Positions 16,441 to 24,342 are shown, counted from the first letter of the stretch. The stretch is DNA of 38,383 bases from Leyella stercorea (GCF_021531355.1 NZ_JADYTS010000026.1:1-38383); one strand, 5' to 3'. Notes: generated by a model not told the origin, from the sequence alone. Numbers and translations are program-made.

Positions 16441-16521
16441 GTAAGTGTTAAATGTTAAGTGTTAAGTGTTAGGAGGCTTGATAACACTTAACATTTAACA
16501 TTTAACATTAATCAAGCCTCC
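16441..16521. repeat. Heptamer tract with interlocked inverted repeats after the TlpA-like gene
   Basis: Seven-base words (TGTTAAA, TGTTAAG, TGTTAAG, TGTTAGG) at 16441-16471 are complementary to TTAACA-type words at 16482-16510. A second, perfect 11-bp inverted repeat GGAGGCTTGAT (16472-16482) / ATCAAGCCTCC (16511-16521) is interlocked with the first, in the order a-b-a'-b'. The two stems cannot form as simple nested hairpins. It begins 11 bases after a stop codon. Confidence 0.85.
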
Positions 16522-16525
16522 CCAT

Positions 16526-16643
16526 ATTCGTGTGATTAGTGTAATTCGTGTTGAATCTTTTACCACGAATCACGCGAATCTCACGAATTAATTCATGACA
16601 ATTCGTGGCTGAAATTCATGGATAATTCATGGTAATTCGTGAC
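16526..16643. repeat. Nonamer repeat tract (ATTCGTG words)
   Basis: The word ATTCGTG and near variants repeat about every 9 bases (16526-16553), then in complement as CACGAAT at about 16564-16590, then again as ATTCATG/ATTCGTG up to 16643. The first two blocks form an inverted repeat. Together with the heptamer tract it fills the gap between the TlpA-like gene and the MATE gene. No ORF and no clear promoter is seen inside. Confidence 0.75.
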
Positions 16644-16674
16644 TTAAAAACTCTTTTTACTTAAAATATAATTT

Positions 16675-18039
16675 ATGGATAACAGCAAGCAAGCAACCCT
16701 TGAACTCGGCACCAAGCCTGTAGGCAGTCTGCTCATGCAGTATGCCCTGCCGGCTATAGCCGCCATGACAGCGGCATCGCTCTACAATATGACCGACAGC
16801 ATCTTTATCGGACAGGGTTGCGGACCATTGGCCATCAGCGGATTGGCTATCACATTCCCCCTGCAGAATCTCGGTGCGGCATTCGGAGCCGGCGTAGGCA
16901 TAGGAGCATCGACATGCATATCAGTAAAGCTCGGACAGAAAGACTATGACACAGCCGAGCGAGTATTCGGCAATGCCGTGACGCTGAACATCATTATTGG
17001 CGTAGCGTTCAGTATAATTACACTTTTGTTTCTCAACCCCATACTATTGTTCTTCGGCGCCAGCGAAGCCACGCTGCCTTATGCCCGCGAGTATATGGTC
17101 ATTACACTGGCAGGCAACGCCATATCGCACATGTTCTTCGGCATGAACGCCATATTGCGAGCAGCTTCCAAACCCCGTTCGGCTATGATGGCATCCATCA
17201 TGACCGTAATTCTCAATGCCATACTGTCGCCTATATTCATCTGGCCGCTCCACATGGGCATAGGCGGAGCAGCGCTTGCTACTATTATTGCCCAAGCCAC
17301 AGTGCTGGCATGGCAGCTGCGCATATTCAGCAATCCGCAATGCATAGTCCACTTCCGTCGTGGCATCTTCCGCCCCGTGTCGCATATAATGAAGAACATT
17401 TTGGCAATAGGCGTATCGCCTTTTGCCATGAACGTCTGCTCGTGTATCGTCATCATCTTCATCAACAACGCTCTGATGCGCCATGGTGGCGATATGGCAG
17501 TAGGAGCCTTCGGCATCTGCAATAAGATAGCTTTCATCTTCGTGATGATTAATATGGGTATGAACCAGGGCATGTTCCCCATTGCCGGCTACAACTACGG
17601 TGCGCGTCACTACGATCGTCTGCTGCTGGCGCTGAAGTACACCATGTGTGTTGCCGTGTGCATAGCCACCACGGGCTTCATCATTGCCCAAACCATACCT
17701 TATGAGTGCGCCCGACTCTTTACCACCGACGAGACGCTGATACGTATCTCCGAACATGCCATACGTGTCATCATGCTTGTGTTCCCCGTAGTGGGTGTGC
17801 AGATGGTGTGTACGGGATTCTTCCAGAGTATAGGCAAGGCAAAGGTGAGCATGTTTCTGTCGCTCTCGCGCCAGCTGCTGTTTCTCCTGCCGCTGCTTAT
17901 AATCCTGCCCAACTTCTATCAGACCGATGGTGTGTGGTATGCGCAGCCCATTAGCGACTTCATTTCGGCTGTTGTGGCAGTGATAATGCTGACTGCTTAT
18001 ATTAAGCGACTGAAGAAGTCGGCACCTGCAACAGTCTGA
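16675..18039 (+). CDS. MATE-family multidrug/toxin efflux transporter
   Basis: Inner-membrane cation-coupled exporter, 454 residues with about 12 predicted hydrophobic helices. The N-terminal repeat begins with LGTKPVGSLLMQYALPAI and NMTDSIFIGQGCGPLAISG, both typical of the MATE DinF/NorM-like branch; the second half repeats the pattern (GVSPFAMNVCSCIVIIFINN; MGMNQGMFPIAGYNYGA). Substrate cannot be told from sequence. The start at 16675 follows the repeat tract closely and gives a normal N terminus. Probably the first gene of a short operon with the next three genes (28-base gap, 4-base overlap, 42-base gap). Confidence 0.94.
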   Translation: MDNSKQATLELGTKPVGSLLMQYALPAIAAMTAASLYNMTDSIFIGQGCGPLAISGLAITFPLQNLGAAFGAGVGIGASTCISVKLGQKDYDTAERVFGNAVTLNIIIGVAFSIITLLFLNPILLFFGASEATLPYAREYMVITLAGNAISHMFFGMNAILRAASKPRSAMMASIMTVILNAILSPIFIWPLHMGIGGAALATIIAQATVLAWQLRIFSNPQCIVHFRRGIFRPVSHIMKNILAIGVSPFAMNVCSCIVIIFINNALMRHGGDMAVGAFGICNKIAFIFVMINMGMNQGMFPIAGYNYGARHYDRLLLALKYTMCVAVCIATTGFIIAQTIPYECARLFTTDETLIRISEHAIRVIMLVFPVVGVQMVCTGFFQSIGKAKVSMFLSLSRQLLFLLPLLIILPNFYQTDGVWYAQPISDFISAVVAVIMLTAYIKRLKKSAPATV

Positions 18040-18067
18040 ACGTAATAACACAAAACGATATATATCT

Positions 18068-18709
18068 ATGAATAATAACGACAATCTTATAATAAGCGTG
18101 GGCCGACAGCTGGGTAGCGGTGGCCGAACCATAGCCAAGATGCTTGCCGACGAGTTCGGCTGCAAGTTCTACGACCGCGAAGTGCTCAACCTTGCGGCAA
18201 AGGAGAGTGGATTCAGTGAGGAGTTTTTTGAGAAGAACGACGAGCGCAAGGGATTTCTCGACCAGATATTCCACATGCACGTGCCGTTCATCAGCGACTC
18301 GTCGTTCTACGACAACGGACTCTCGCAGGAGAATCTGTTCCGTCTGCAGAGCGACGCCATACGCAAGGCTGCCACTGAGTCGCCGTGCGTATTTGTGGGC
18401 CGTTGTGCCGACTATGTGCTGCGCGAGCATCGGAACATGGTTACGGTTTTTGTCACAGCCGACATCGACGAGCGCATCAAGAACGTCTGCCACCGCCTTA
18501 ATTGCTCGCCCGATGAGGCGCGCAAGTTGATAGAGAGCCGTGAGGACACACGCTCGTCTTACTACAACTACTATACTGGCAAGCGTTGGGGCGACAGCTC
18601 GTCGTACGATTTGTGTATCAATTCGTCGGTGCTCGGACTTGAGGGTACCAAGGAGTTTATAGCCGATTTCGTAAGAAAGGTACAGGCTTCGGGCAAAGCA
18701 AGCAGATGA
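18068..18709 (+). CDS. Cytidylate kinase-like family protein
   Basis: Small P-loop protein of the cytidylate-kinase-like group (Cytidylate_kin2), 213 residues. The nucleotide-binding loop is GRQLGSGGRTIAKMLA near the N terminus, followed by FGCKFYDREVL, where the acidic residues of the NMP-binding region lie. FVGRCADYVL and VFVTADIDERIKNV are further family motifs. True CMP kinase activity is not established for this group; it may phosphorylate another small molecule. The stop codon overlaps the start of the next gene (ATGA), so the two are translationally coupled. Confidence 0.88.
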   Translation: MNNNDNLIISVGRQLGSGGRTIAKMLADEFGCKFYDREVLNLAAKESGFSEEFFEKNDERKGFLDQIFHMHVPFISDSSFYDNGLSQENLFRLQSDAIRKAATESPCVFVGRCADYVLREHRNMVTVFVTADIDERIKNVCHRLNCSPDEARKLIESREDTRSSYYNYYTGKRWGDSSSYDLCINSSVLGLEGTKEFIADFVRKVQASGKASR

Positions 18710-19197
18710 AACGTATAGGAATAATCAGCGACACCCACTCGTATTGGGACGAACGCTATCGTAAATATCTCGAACCCTGCGACGAGATATGGCATTGTGG
18801 CGACTTCTGCTCTACCGAAATGGCAGAGCAGCTGGCTGCCATACGCCCGTTGCGTGCTGTGTATGGCAATGGCGACGGTGCCGAACTGAGGCGTATGTTT
18901 CCCGAGGTGTTGCGCTTCAAGTGTGAGGACGTGGAGGTGTTGATGAAGCACATAGGCGGTTATCCGGGCAGATACGACCCCAGCATACGCCGCGAACTTA
19001 TGGAGCGTCCGCCACAGCTGTTTATCAGCGGCCATTCGCACATACTCCGCATCAACTACGACCGCACCCTGCGTCTGCTCCATATCAATCCCGGTGCTGC
19101 CGGACGTCAGGGTTGGCAGAAGGAGCGCACAATCGTCAGGCTCACCATCGACGGCGCAGAGATGAAGGATTGCGAGGTGGTGACGCTGGGGGAGTGA
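18706..19197 (+). CDS. YfcE/MJ0936-type metallophosphoesterase
   Basis: Binuclear-metal phosphodiesterase of the calcineurin-like superfamily, 163 residues, a normal length for the YfcE group. Metal-binding motifs are all visible: ISDTHS (D-x-H), WHCGDF (GD), YGNGDG (GN-x-D, in place of the more usual GNCD) and ISGHSH (GHxH). A conserved INPGA follows. Cytoplasmic, with no signal peptide. The natural substrate is unknown; family members hydrolyse model phosphodiesters. Overlaps the kinase-like gene by four bases. Confidence 0.92.
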   Translation: MKRIGIISDTHSYWDERYRKYLEPCDEIWHCGDFCSTEMAEQLAAIRPLRAVYGNGDGAELRRMFPEVLRFKCEDVEVLMKHIGGYPGRYDPSIRRELMERPPQLFISGHSHILRINYDRTLRLLHINPGAAGRQGWQKERTIVRLTIDGAEMKDCEVVTLGE

Positions 19198-19199
19198 TG

Positions 19200-19240
19200 A
19201 ATGTGGAGTGTGGAGTGTTGAATGTTAAGTGTTGAATGTA
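19200..19240. repeat. Heptamer tract after the phosphoesterase gene
   Basis: Words of seven bases in series: TGTGGAG, TGTGGAG, TGTTGAA, TGTTAAG, TGTTGAA, TGTATGA. It starts three bases after the stop codon and its last word carries the start codon of the small membrane protein gene. Confidence 0.85.
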
Positions 19241-19458
19241 TGAAGATAACAAAAGACAAGATGATTGAATGGCTGGCTTTGGCGGTCGGCTTCACCGTGA
19301 TTTACTTTGTGATATGTATCGTGGCAAGTCTGCTCTTCGGATGGGGACGCGACCAAAGCATCGTCAGCCTCATTGTGGAGAGTGTACTCTTCGGCATGCT
19401 TATGGGAGCATTGAATTTGCGATATATGCGTAAAGACAAGAAAAAGGACAACGAATAA
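19240..19458 (+). CDS. Small two-helix membrane protein, unknown function
   Basis: 72 residues from the ATG at 19240 (MKITKDKMIEWLAL). Two hydrophobic segments are visible, about residues 9-33 (LALAVGFTVIYFVICIVASLLFGW) and 41-60 (SIVSLIVESVLFGMLMGALNL), followed by a lysine-rich cytoplasmic tail ending in KDKKKDNE. The in-frame ATG at 19222 would add six residues encoded by repeat sequence and is less likely. I recognise no family. It ends the MATE operon, and its last codons form one arm of the terminator hairpin. Confidence 0.72.
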   Translation: MKITKDKMIEWLALAVGFTVIYFVICIVASLLFGWGRDQSIVSLIVESVLFGMLMGALNLRYMRKDKKKDNE

Positions 19459-19474
19459 AGCGTTGTCCTTTTTT
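19441..19474. terminator. Bidirectional terminator overlapping the small membrane gene stop
   Basis: AAAAAGGACAACG (19441-19453) and CGTTGTCCTTTTT (19461-19473) are perfect complements around a 7-base loop that contains the stop codon. T-runs occur on both strands, so it can end the plus-strand operon and the convergent minus-strand receptor gene at 19495. Confidence 0.9.
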
Positions 19475-19494
19475 CTTGTAGATATGCTCATTTC

Positions 19495-21585
19495 TTAATT
19501 AGCCATTTTGGGAGTATTGTCGTTGGTCAGACCATCGTCTGTATATTCATTGTTAAGCGACTTGCGTTGATGTCTGCGTGCTTTTCCCTTCGAGAATGAC
19601 CAAGTCGCGGTAAGGCGCACCATGGAGTGTAATGGTTTCCAGTCTTTGTTTTCTTTATACGAGAAGCCTTCGCATTTTCCCTCAACGTAGTCGTTGTGTG
19701 CCGAGTAGTTCCATTTGGCACCGAAAGCCCAATCCTTGTATTTGTATTGGAATGTGGTGGCAAATTGGGCGCTTCCTCTCATTGTCAAATCACCAGAAAC
19801 TTCTTTGGTAGGAGAGTTGGCTGCCAGCGTCAATGCCCAACTGTTGCGCGAAATGGTTATGGTGCAACCCGTACGGAAATATGACAGCCTTACATCTTGT
19901 GATGGGGTGTCGAGTGTGGAATAATAATATTCTACATAAGGAGAAAACTCCAACCATGACACTGGATACCATAAGCCGAACAGATTAAGCACATTGTCAA
20001 AGGAGTGGGATATCTTTTGTGGACGCGAATAGACAATATTGTTGTCGACAGAAAGTGTGGGGACGAATGGGTGGTATCTGTATTTTGGCGTGTACTGTAG
20101 TACAATCTGATTGTCGTTATTGGGTGAGAAATAGGCAAGCAGCAGGTTGTTGTTCCATTCCCAATATGGTTTCAGATTAGGATTACCCATAGCTATAAAG
20201 TTACGGTCGATATGAGTTGCAGATGTCGTGAGCTGTCCGGATGTAGGTCGCTGCATCTTGATTTGGGTAGTTAGTTGCACACTGAATCCTTTCCATGCTT
20301 TCTTGCCCCACCAGTCGGAGTAGAGGCGGAAGTAAGGAAGTGTAGAATTATAGGTGTCTGATTCTGTGATTTGTTTGTTTTGATACAGACCTAATGTAGG
20401 ATAAAGTGTTATTCCTCTTACCTTCCAGTATACACCGGTGTAGAGTGTACCGGTGTGGGATGTGGTCAGATAGGTATCAGTAAGGTATTGCTGTCGCAGA
20501 TGCAGATACTCGTATTTGGCTCCCGCACTAAACGAACCGCCTAAGAGAGGGGCGGAATAAGCAACGTTTGTGAGGAATGAGTAGGTGCGGTTCTTTATAT
20601 TTTCGTCAATATGTGAGTTCATACCAGAAATGTCCTCAGGGAATTCCTGCTGCAGAAAATGGTCGGAACTTGATTTCGAAAACGTATTTACAACATTCAC
20701 TGCCAGTGAGCGTCGTTTTCCCAACGAGTAATTGTAGAACAAATCTGCCACGAGGGTGCGTGAATGGCTTTCCAACTTGTCTGCATTTGTTCCTTTCTGC
20801 TGTATTTCGGGCATTTCGATTTCTGATGCAAACGACTGCTTGCGTGGATTCCATATATATTTGAGGTTGGCATTGAACAGATGTCTTGACTGAAACCGTT
20901 GGTAGGTAGTCTGCACGTATTGATAGTTTCCTTTATATCGGTTATCATCGCCACGATAGAGAGTCATGTTGCCTTTGCCGTAATCATAGTATGAGTCAAG
21001 GCTGATGTCGCCGACGTTGCGATAGTCGGTGAAATAGTTAACCTTAACTTGATTGAGCGAATCGGCATAGGTGAAATTAGCCTGATTGGTTCCGAATCCG
21101 GTAGTAACGGCATTGCTTGTATTTATATAGGCAGTATAAAGCTTGTTGTGCTTTTTCTTCATCACAATGTTTGCCACCGGCCCACTTGTCAATGCCATGT
21201 ATTGGGCTGGAGGTATAGGATAATATTCCACATTCTTCACCTCGTCGGCCTTGAAGGTGCGAAGGTCTAACGCTGTGGAAGGAATACCATTGATTAAGAC
21301 GAATACCTGCTTGTGGTCGAACGATGTGAGTTCTGTTTCATTAAGTGTGGTTCGGAAGAGTCCTAACGATGACACTGCATCCAATGCGTTCGTACCGAAG
21401 TTACGGTTCTTTTTCGACAGGAACAACAACGTGTGATCGCCTTTCGGAATGTATTTCACTCCTTTCACTATCACCTCATTCAATTGAATGACTTTTTCAT
21501 TTACCGTGTCCTTTTCTTGGACTTGTGCCATTAGGTTAGATGATGCAAATAAAACCAATGCAGCAATTCGAATTCTTATACCCAT
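19495..21585 (-). CDS. TonB-dependent receptor-like outer-membrane barrel
   Basis: Predicted outer-membrane receptor or beta-barrel protein, 696 residues. A signal peptide (MGIRIRIAALVLFASSNLMA, cleavage before QVQE) is followed by a short plug-like domain (about 35-140) with IQLNEVIVKGVKY and VFVLINGIPSTALDLRTF-type segments, and then a long alternating-hydrophobicity barrel with many Tyr/Trp. It lacks the carboxypeptidase-D-like domain and has no SusD partner nearby, so it is not a SusC. The extreme C terminus is hydrophilic and Asn-rich (after KARRHQRKSLNNEY) and lacks a terminal aromatic strand. Ligand unknown. It appears to be a single-gene unit. Confidence 0.82.
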   Translation of the reverse strand: MGIRIRIAALVLFASSNLMAQVQEKDTVNEKVIQLNEVIVKGVKYIPKGDHTLLFLSKKNRNFGTNALDAVSSLGLFRTTLNETELTSFDHKQVFVLINGIPSTALDLRTFKADEVKNVEYYPIPPAQYMALTSGPVANIVMKKKHNKLYTAYINTSNAVTTGFGTNQANFTYADSLNQVKVNYFTDYRNVGDISLDSYYDYGKGNMTLYRGDDNRYKGNYQYVQTTYQRFQSRHLFNANLKYIWNPRKQSFASEIEMPEIQQKGTNADKLESHSRTLVADLFYNYSLGKRRSLAVNVVNTFSKSSSDHFLQQEFPEDISGMNSHIDENIKNRTYSFLTNVAYSAPLLGGSFSAGAKYEYLHLRQQYLTDTYLTTSHTGTLYTGVYWKVRGITLYPTLGLYQNKQITESDTYNSTLPYFRLYSDWWGKKAWKGFSVQLTTQIKMQRPTSGQLTTSATHIDRNFIAMGNPNLKPYWEWNNNLLLAYFSPNNDNQIVLQYTPKYRYHPFVPTLSVDNNIVYSRPQKISHSFDNVLNLFGLWYPVSWLEFSPYVEYYYSTLDTPSQDVRLSYFRTGCTITISRNSWALTLAANSPTKEVSGDLTMRGSAQFATTFQYKYKDWAFGAKWNYSAHNDYVEGKCEGFSYKENKDWKPLHSMVRLTATWSFSKGKARRHQRKSLNNEYTDDGLTNDNTPKMAN

Positions 21586-21673
21586 ACTTGATGTTATTTG
21601 TTATGGATTGCTCCAGGTTGATATATACAGATTAATTATTTTTAGTTGTTGATTAAAATGAAGTAATCTGTTT

Positions 21674-21681
21674 CAAATTTA
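21674..21681 (-). promoter_or_regulatory. Possible -7 box of the TonB-receptor-like gene
   Basis: On the minus strand this reads TAAATTTG, a match to TANNTTTG, about 90 bases ahead of the start codon. A TTTG box lies at a 23-base spacing (21705-21708), longer than the usual 19-21, so support is weak. Confidence 0.35.
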
Positions 21682-21773
21682 CATTAAATATTGACGAAAT
21701 AAAACAAAAAGTCGTTTTTTTTTTACGGGTTTGTAATTATTAACAAATTCTGCTGATAATTATTGGTAGTTTT

Positions 21774-21827
21774 GATTCGAAATACAATTGAGATTTGAAA
21801 TACAGTTAAGATTTAAAATAAAGTTGA
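21774..21827. repeat. Three tandem 18-bp repeats
   Basis: Units GATTCGAAATACAATTGA (21774-21791), GATTTGAAATACAGTTAA (21792-21809) and GATTTAAAATAAAGTTGA (21810-21827) are head to tail and progressively diverged. They lie in the 366-base gap 21586-21951 and run straight into a heptamer tract. The remainder of that gap (21586-21773) is AT-rich and shows no ORF. Confidence 0.8.
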
Positions 21828-21946
21828 AAGTTGAGAATTGAGAATTTAAAGTTATGATTATCTATTATAAAACTTTTAATCGAATCATTATTGCTACAAA
21901 ACATATCATAACTCTCAATTCTCAACTCTCAATTCTCAACTTCCAA
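21823..21946. repeat. Heptamer inverted repeat after the anti-sigma/barrel gene
   Basis: The left arm (about 21823-21859) has GTTGAAA, GTTGAGA and ATTGAGA words; the right arm (about 21906-21946) has their complements (TCAATTC, TCAACTC, alternating). The arms can form a long stem around a loop of about 46 bases. On the minus strand the tract begins a few bases after the stop codon of the gene at 21952. Confidence 0.85.
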
Positions 21947-21951
21947 CATCC

Positions 21952-23214
21952 TCACAGCTCAACTCTTATGCCTAATTGTAGGTTGAAGTTGAGTTTCTTT
22001 TCCTTGAAAATAGTCTCTGTGTCACTCTTGTTGTCGATATAGTAGCGCACGCCAGGTTCGGCGTACAGGCCCAAATGGGGGATGACGTTGTATTGCACGC
22101 CTACAGCACCGCCTACAGAGAACTGTATGTGGTCTTTGTCAGTGTCCTTGGTGATGTCGCCTGTCTGTATCTTAGCCGATACATTAATGTCGGCTTGTCC
22201 ACCAGCTGTGGCGTAAGTCTGTACAGCACTGTTGCCCCAAACCTTGTATTTCACGTTGAGTGGAATGCCGATGTAGTGCAGGTGCTGAGTCTCAACAATG
22301 TCATCGCCGGCTGCCGAACTGGTGAAGTCGGACGATGCGTAGGTATAGACCATACCCGTAGTCATGGTGAGGCGAGGCGTTAGATTGTAGCCTACAGACA
22401 GTCCGAACGACATGGGATGGTAGTGGTGTTTGGTCTGCGAGTAGTCGGTAAGTTGCAATGGATGGTTTGCCAGCACCGACTGTGCTTTGTTGGGATTTCC
22501 CGATGTCAGAAAGTCTGCCTCGCGTGTAGCCATAAGCATAGGGCGTTGGGTGTAACGGCTGTTGGTAGTAATGCCCTCGGCGTGCATGCCGATGTTCCAT
22601 TTGCTTCGCTGCGCAGTGCGTCCCGTCTGCCATGTCTGGGTGTATTGTGTTGTCGAAGTGTGGTTGGAGCGTTTTCTTGTATTGGCACTTTCTTGACTTT
22701 TGCTTGTCATAGACTTGCTCTCGTCAGTGGCTGTTCTTGTCTGCAAATCGTTAGGTGGAGTCTCGCATACGCTGCGATATGCTGTGTCTTCGGCTAATGG
22801 TGCTGCTTCTGTCGTGATGACCATCTCATCCGATATATGAGCTGTCACCTTTGTGGGTGAAGCAGATGTGAGGCGAGCCAAGAGCGGCTGGGCATTGTTG
22901 ATGATAGTCGACGGAGTGCCATTGCGCAATGATGCAGCAGGGCGGTCGTATATTTGTGCCACATTATTTATGGTGTTGTCATTAAGTCGCAGTGCCACCA
23001 TCACTATTACAGCCACTGATGCCGCAGCCGACAATGCCAGTGCTATGATACGTGCGGTCTTTGGGCGTGCAGTTGTGTTGAAGTTAGGTGCAGGTGCGGC
23101 GGCGTTGGTATCGTCAAGTCGTGTAGCTATCTTGTCCCACAATCCGTCGGGCACAGTAGCCTCCTGGTCGGCGAGACGTTCGTGCAGCTTGCTGGTCCAA
23201 TCGTTTTGTTTCAT
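21952..23214 (-). CDS. Dual-membrane-spanning anti-sigma-like protein with C-terminal beta-barrel
   Basis: 420 residues with unusual architecture. Residues 1-50 form a soluble N terminus (WTSKLHERLADQEA, VPDGLWDKIATRL) like the sigma-binding part of Bacteroidales anti-sigma factors. A single hydrophobic helix is at about 54-76. A long low-complexity Ser/Thr/Gln linker (about 77-250) follows, then a C-terminal region of amphipathic strands (about 255-420: YHPMSFGLSVGYNLTPRL, HLGLYAEPGVRYYI, NFNLQLGIRVEL) typical of 8-stranded outer-membrane barrels. This is the layout of the Dma proteins reported in Bacteroides thetaiotaomicron to span both membranes and control vesiculation. Start codon overlaps the upstream ECF sigma stop (ATGA), which supports a cognate pair. 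Confidence 0.85.
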   Translation of the reverse strand: MKQNDWTSKLHERLADQEATVPDGLWDKIATRLDDTNAAAPAPNFNTTARPKTARIIALALSAAASVAVIVMVALRLNDNTINNVAQIYDRPAASLRNGTPSTIINNAQPLLARLTSASPTKVTAHISDEMVITTEAAPLAEDTAYRSVCETPPNDLQTRTATDESKSMTSKSQESANTRKRSNHTSTTQYTQTWQTGRTAQRSKWNIGMHAEGITTNSRYTQRPMLMATREADFLTSGNPNKAQSVLANHPLQLTDYSQTKHHYHPMSFGLSVGYNLTPRLTMTTGMVYTYASSDFTSSAAGDDIVETQHLHYIGIPLNVKYKVWGNSAVQTYATAGGQADINVSAKIQTGDITKDTDKDHIQFSVGGAVGVQYNVIPHLGLYAEPGVRYYIDNKSDTETIFKEKKLNFNLQLGIRVEL

Positions 23215-23753
23215 ATTGCGTTTCTTTTGTTGTATTCTTTAATCTTGTTTGCCAACATCTTTTTGGCGTGATAATATTGCGATGCCGATGTGCTGGGTGT
23301 GATGCCCAGTTCGTCGGCAATCTCTTTATGGCTCATCTGTCCGAAAACATATAGGTTGAGCACCACTCGATAGCCCTCGGGCAGTGATGCGATCATTTCG
23401 GTCAGAGCCTCGTTGGAGATTTGGCTGATGTCCGGTTCGTCGTCGATGGGTTCGTCGGGAATGTTGTCGGTGAATGTTATGTTGCCCTTGCGACGCAGAA
23501 AACCGAGAGCCTCATTGGCTGTAACCCTCGACAGCCACATCTTGAGTGTTCCTTCGCCACGATATTCGTATTGCCCTATCGACGTGAATATCCTGATGAA
23601 GGCATCCTGCACAACGTCGGGCACGTCGTCCCTGTCCGGAACATATCGCATGACAACAGCCATGACATATCCCGAATACAGGTCGTAGAGCCGTCGCATA
23701 GCAGCACGGTCACCGTTTTTTATGTCGCGCACAAGGCGCTCTTCTGGTTTCAA
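23211..23753 (-). CDS. ECF RNA polymerase sigma factor paired with the barrel anti-sigma
   Basis: Sigma-70 family ECF factor, 180 residues. Region 2 is at about 10-85 (MRRLYDLYSGYVMAVVMRYV; DVVQDAFIRIFTSI, with the conserved DxxQ(D/E)xF core), and region 4 at about 115-170 (LPEGYRVVLNLYVFGQMSHK; IADELGITPSTSASQYYHAK). Unlike the sigma factor at 5387 it is followed by a dual-membrane anti-sigma protein rather than FecR. It overlaps that gene by four bases and is preceded by a lipoprotein gene that stops five bases ahead of its ATG, so all three are one operon. Likely role: envelope or vesiculation response, inferred from the partner. Confidence 0.93.
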   Translation of the reverse strand: MKPEERLVRDIKNGDRAAMRRLYDLYSGYVMAVVMRYVPDRDDVPDVVQDAFIRIFTSIGQYEYRGEGTLKMWLSRVTANEALGFLRRKGNITFTDNIPDEPIDDEPDISQISNEALTEMIASLPEGYRVVLNLYVFGQMSHKEIADELGITPSTSASQYYHAKKMLANKIKEYNKRNAI

Positions 23754-23757
23754 AGTA

Positions 23758-24342
23758 TCAACAGTCGGTTATGGGGGTGCCGGTGTAAGTCAATTTCATT
23801 TGCAGGGGTTGTGGGTCGCCATTGTCAATGGTGTAGGCTGTAAAGTGCAGAAATACGGTCAGCACGCGGCTTTTGGGTGCGTATTTGCCCCACGACTGAC
23901 TGTCGGTTGAGGCGCTGGTCTTTCCCAACATTAGTTGTATGTTGTGTCGTTTGCCGTCAACCAAAGCTTCAAACTGCCACACCGATGGCTTGATGGAGTA
24001 GACGTTGGTGCCGTCAGATTGGTGCACAGCTTCATACATTACGTTTTGTATACCCATCGATACGCCGTCAATACTATGTCCGGCGAATATCGTCTCTGCA
24101 ATCTGTATGGCGGGTATGGTGCCGAACACAAAGGTTTTGCTCTGAGCACTCATTTGCACTTTGTCGATAGTCTTGCCGTTGAAGTCCCATTTGCCGTTGT
24201 ATGTAGTGCCCGACTGTGCGTTGAAGCCCACGTCGAATTGATCGGGTGAAGAGTCGTCGACACCGCACGAAGTCAGCGATATGGCAGTAAGTATGGCTGT
24301 CAACAATATTGTTATATTCAGTTTATGATACATCAAATTCAT
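23758..24342 (-). CDS. Bacteroidales lipoprotein (DUF4840-like), first gene of the sigma operon
   Basis: 194 residues with a lipoprotein signal peptide (ILLTAILTAISLTSC) and mature end CGVDDSS, acidic enough for surface export. The rest is predicted beta-rich, with GTTYNGKWDFNGKTID near residue 45 and a terminal strand LQMKLTYTGTPITDC. It resembles DUF4840 lipoproteins, but that assignment is by eye. The ATG at 24333 is an alternative start. It is the promoter-proximal gene of the lipoprotein, sigma, anti-sigma operon, which suggests it is part of the sensing system or a product of the same response. No conserved catalytic motif seen. Confidence 0.75.
   Translation of the reverse strand: MNLMYHKLNITILLTAILTAISLTSCGVDDSSPDQFDVGFNAQSGTTYNGKWDFNGKTIDKVQMSAQSKTFVFGTIPAIQIAETIFAGHSIDGVSMGIQNVMYEAVHQSDGTNVYSIKPSVWQFEALVDGKRHNIQLMLGKTSASTDSQSWGKYAPKSRVLTVFLHFTAYTIDNGDPQPLQMKLTYTGTPITDC

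Noticed and set aside
16441..16643. CRISPR array
   Set aside because: The repeated words are 7-9 bases with no unique spacers of constant length and no cas genes nearby.
17044..18165. Long minus-strand ORF (373 codons) opposite the MATE gene
   Set aside because: His/Tyr-rich composition with no domain or signal. It is the antisense shadow of a clear 12-helix transporter; similar shadows lie opposite trmB, mrp and the GH20 gene.
21767..21774. Forward TAGTTTTG promoter box in the gap before 21952
   Set aside because: No TTTG at 19-21 bases upstream and no plus-strand gene downstream.
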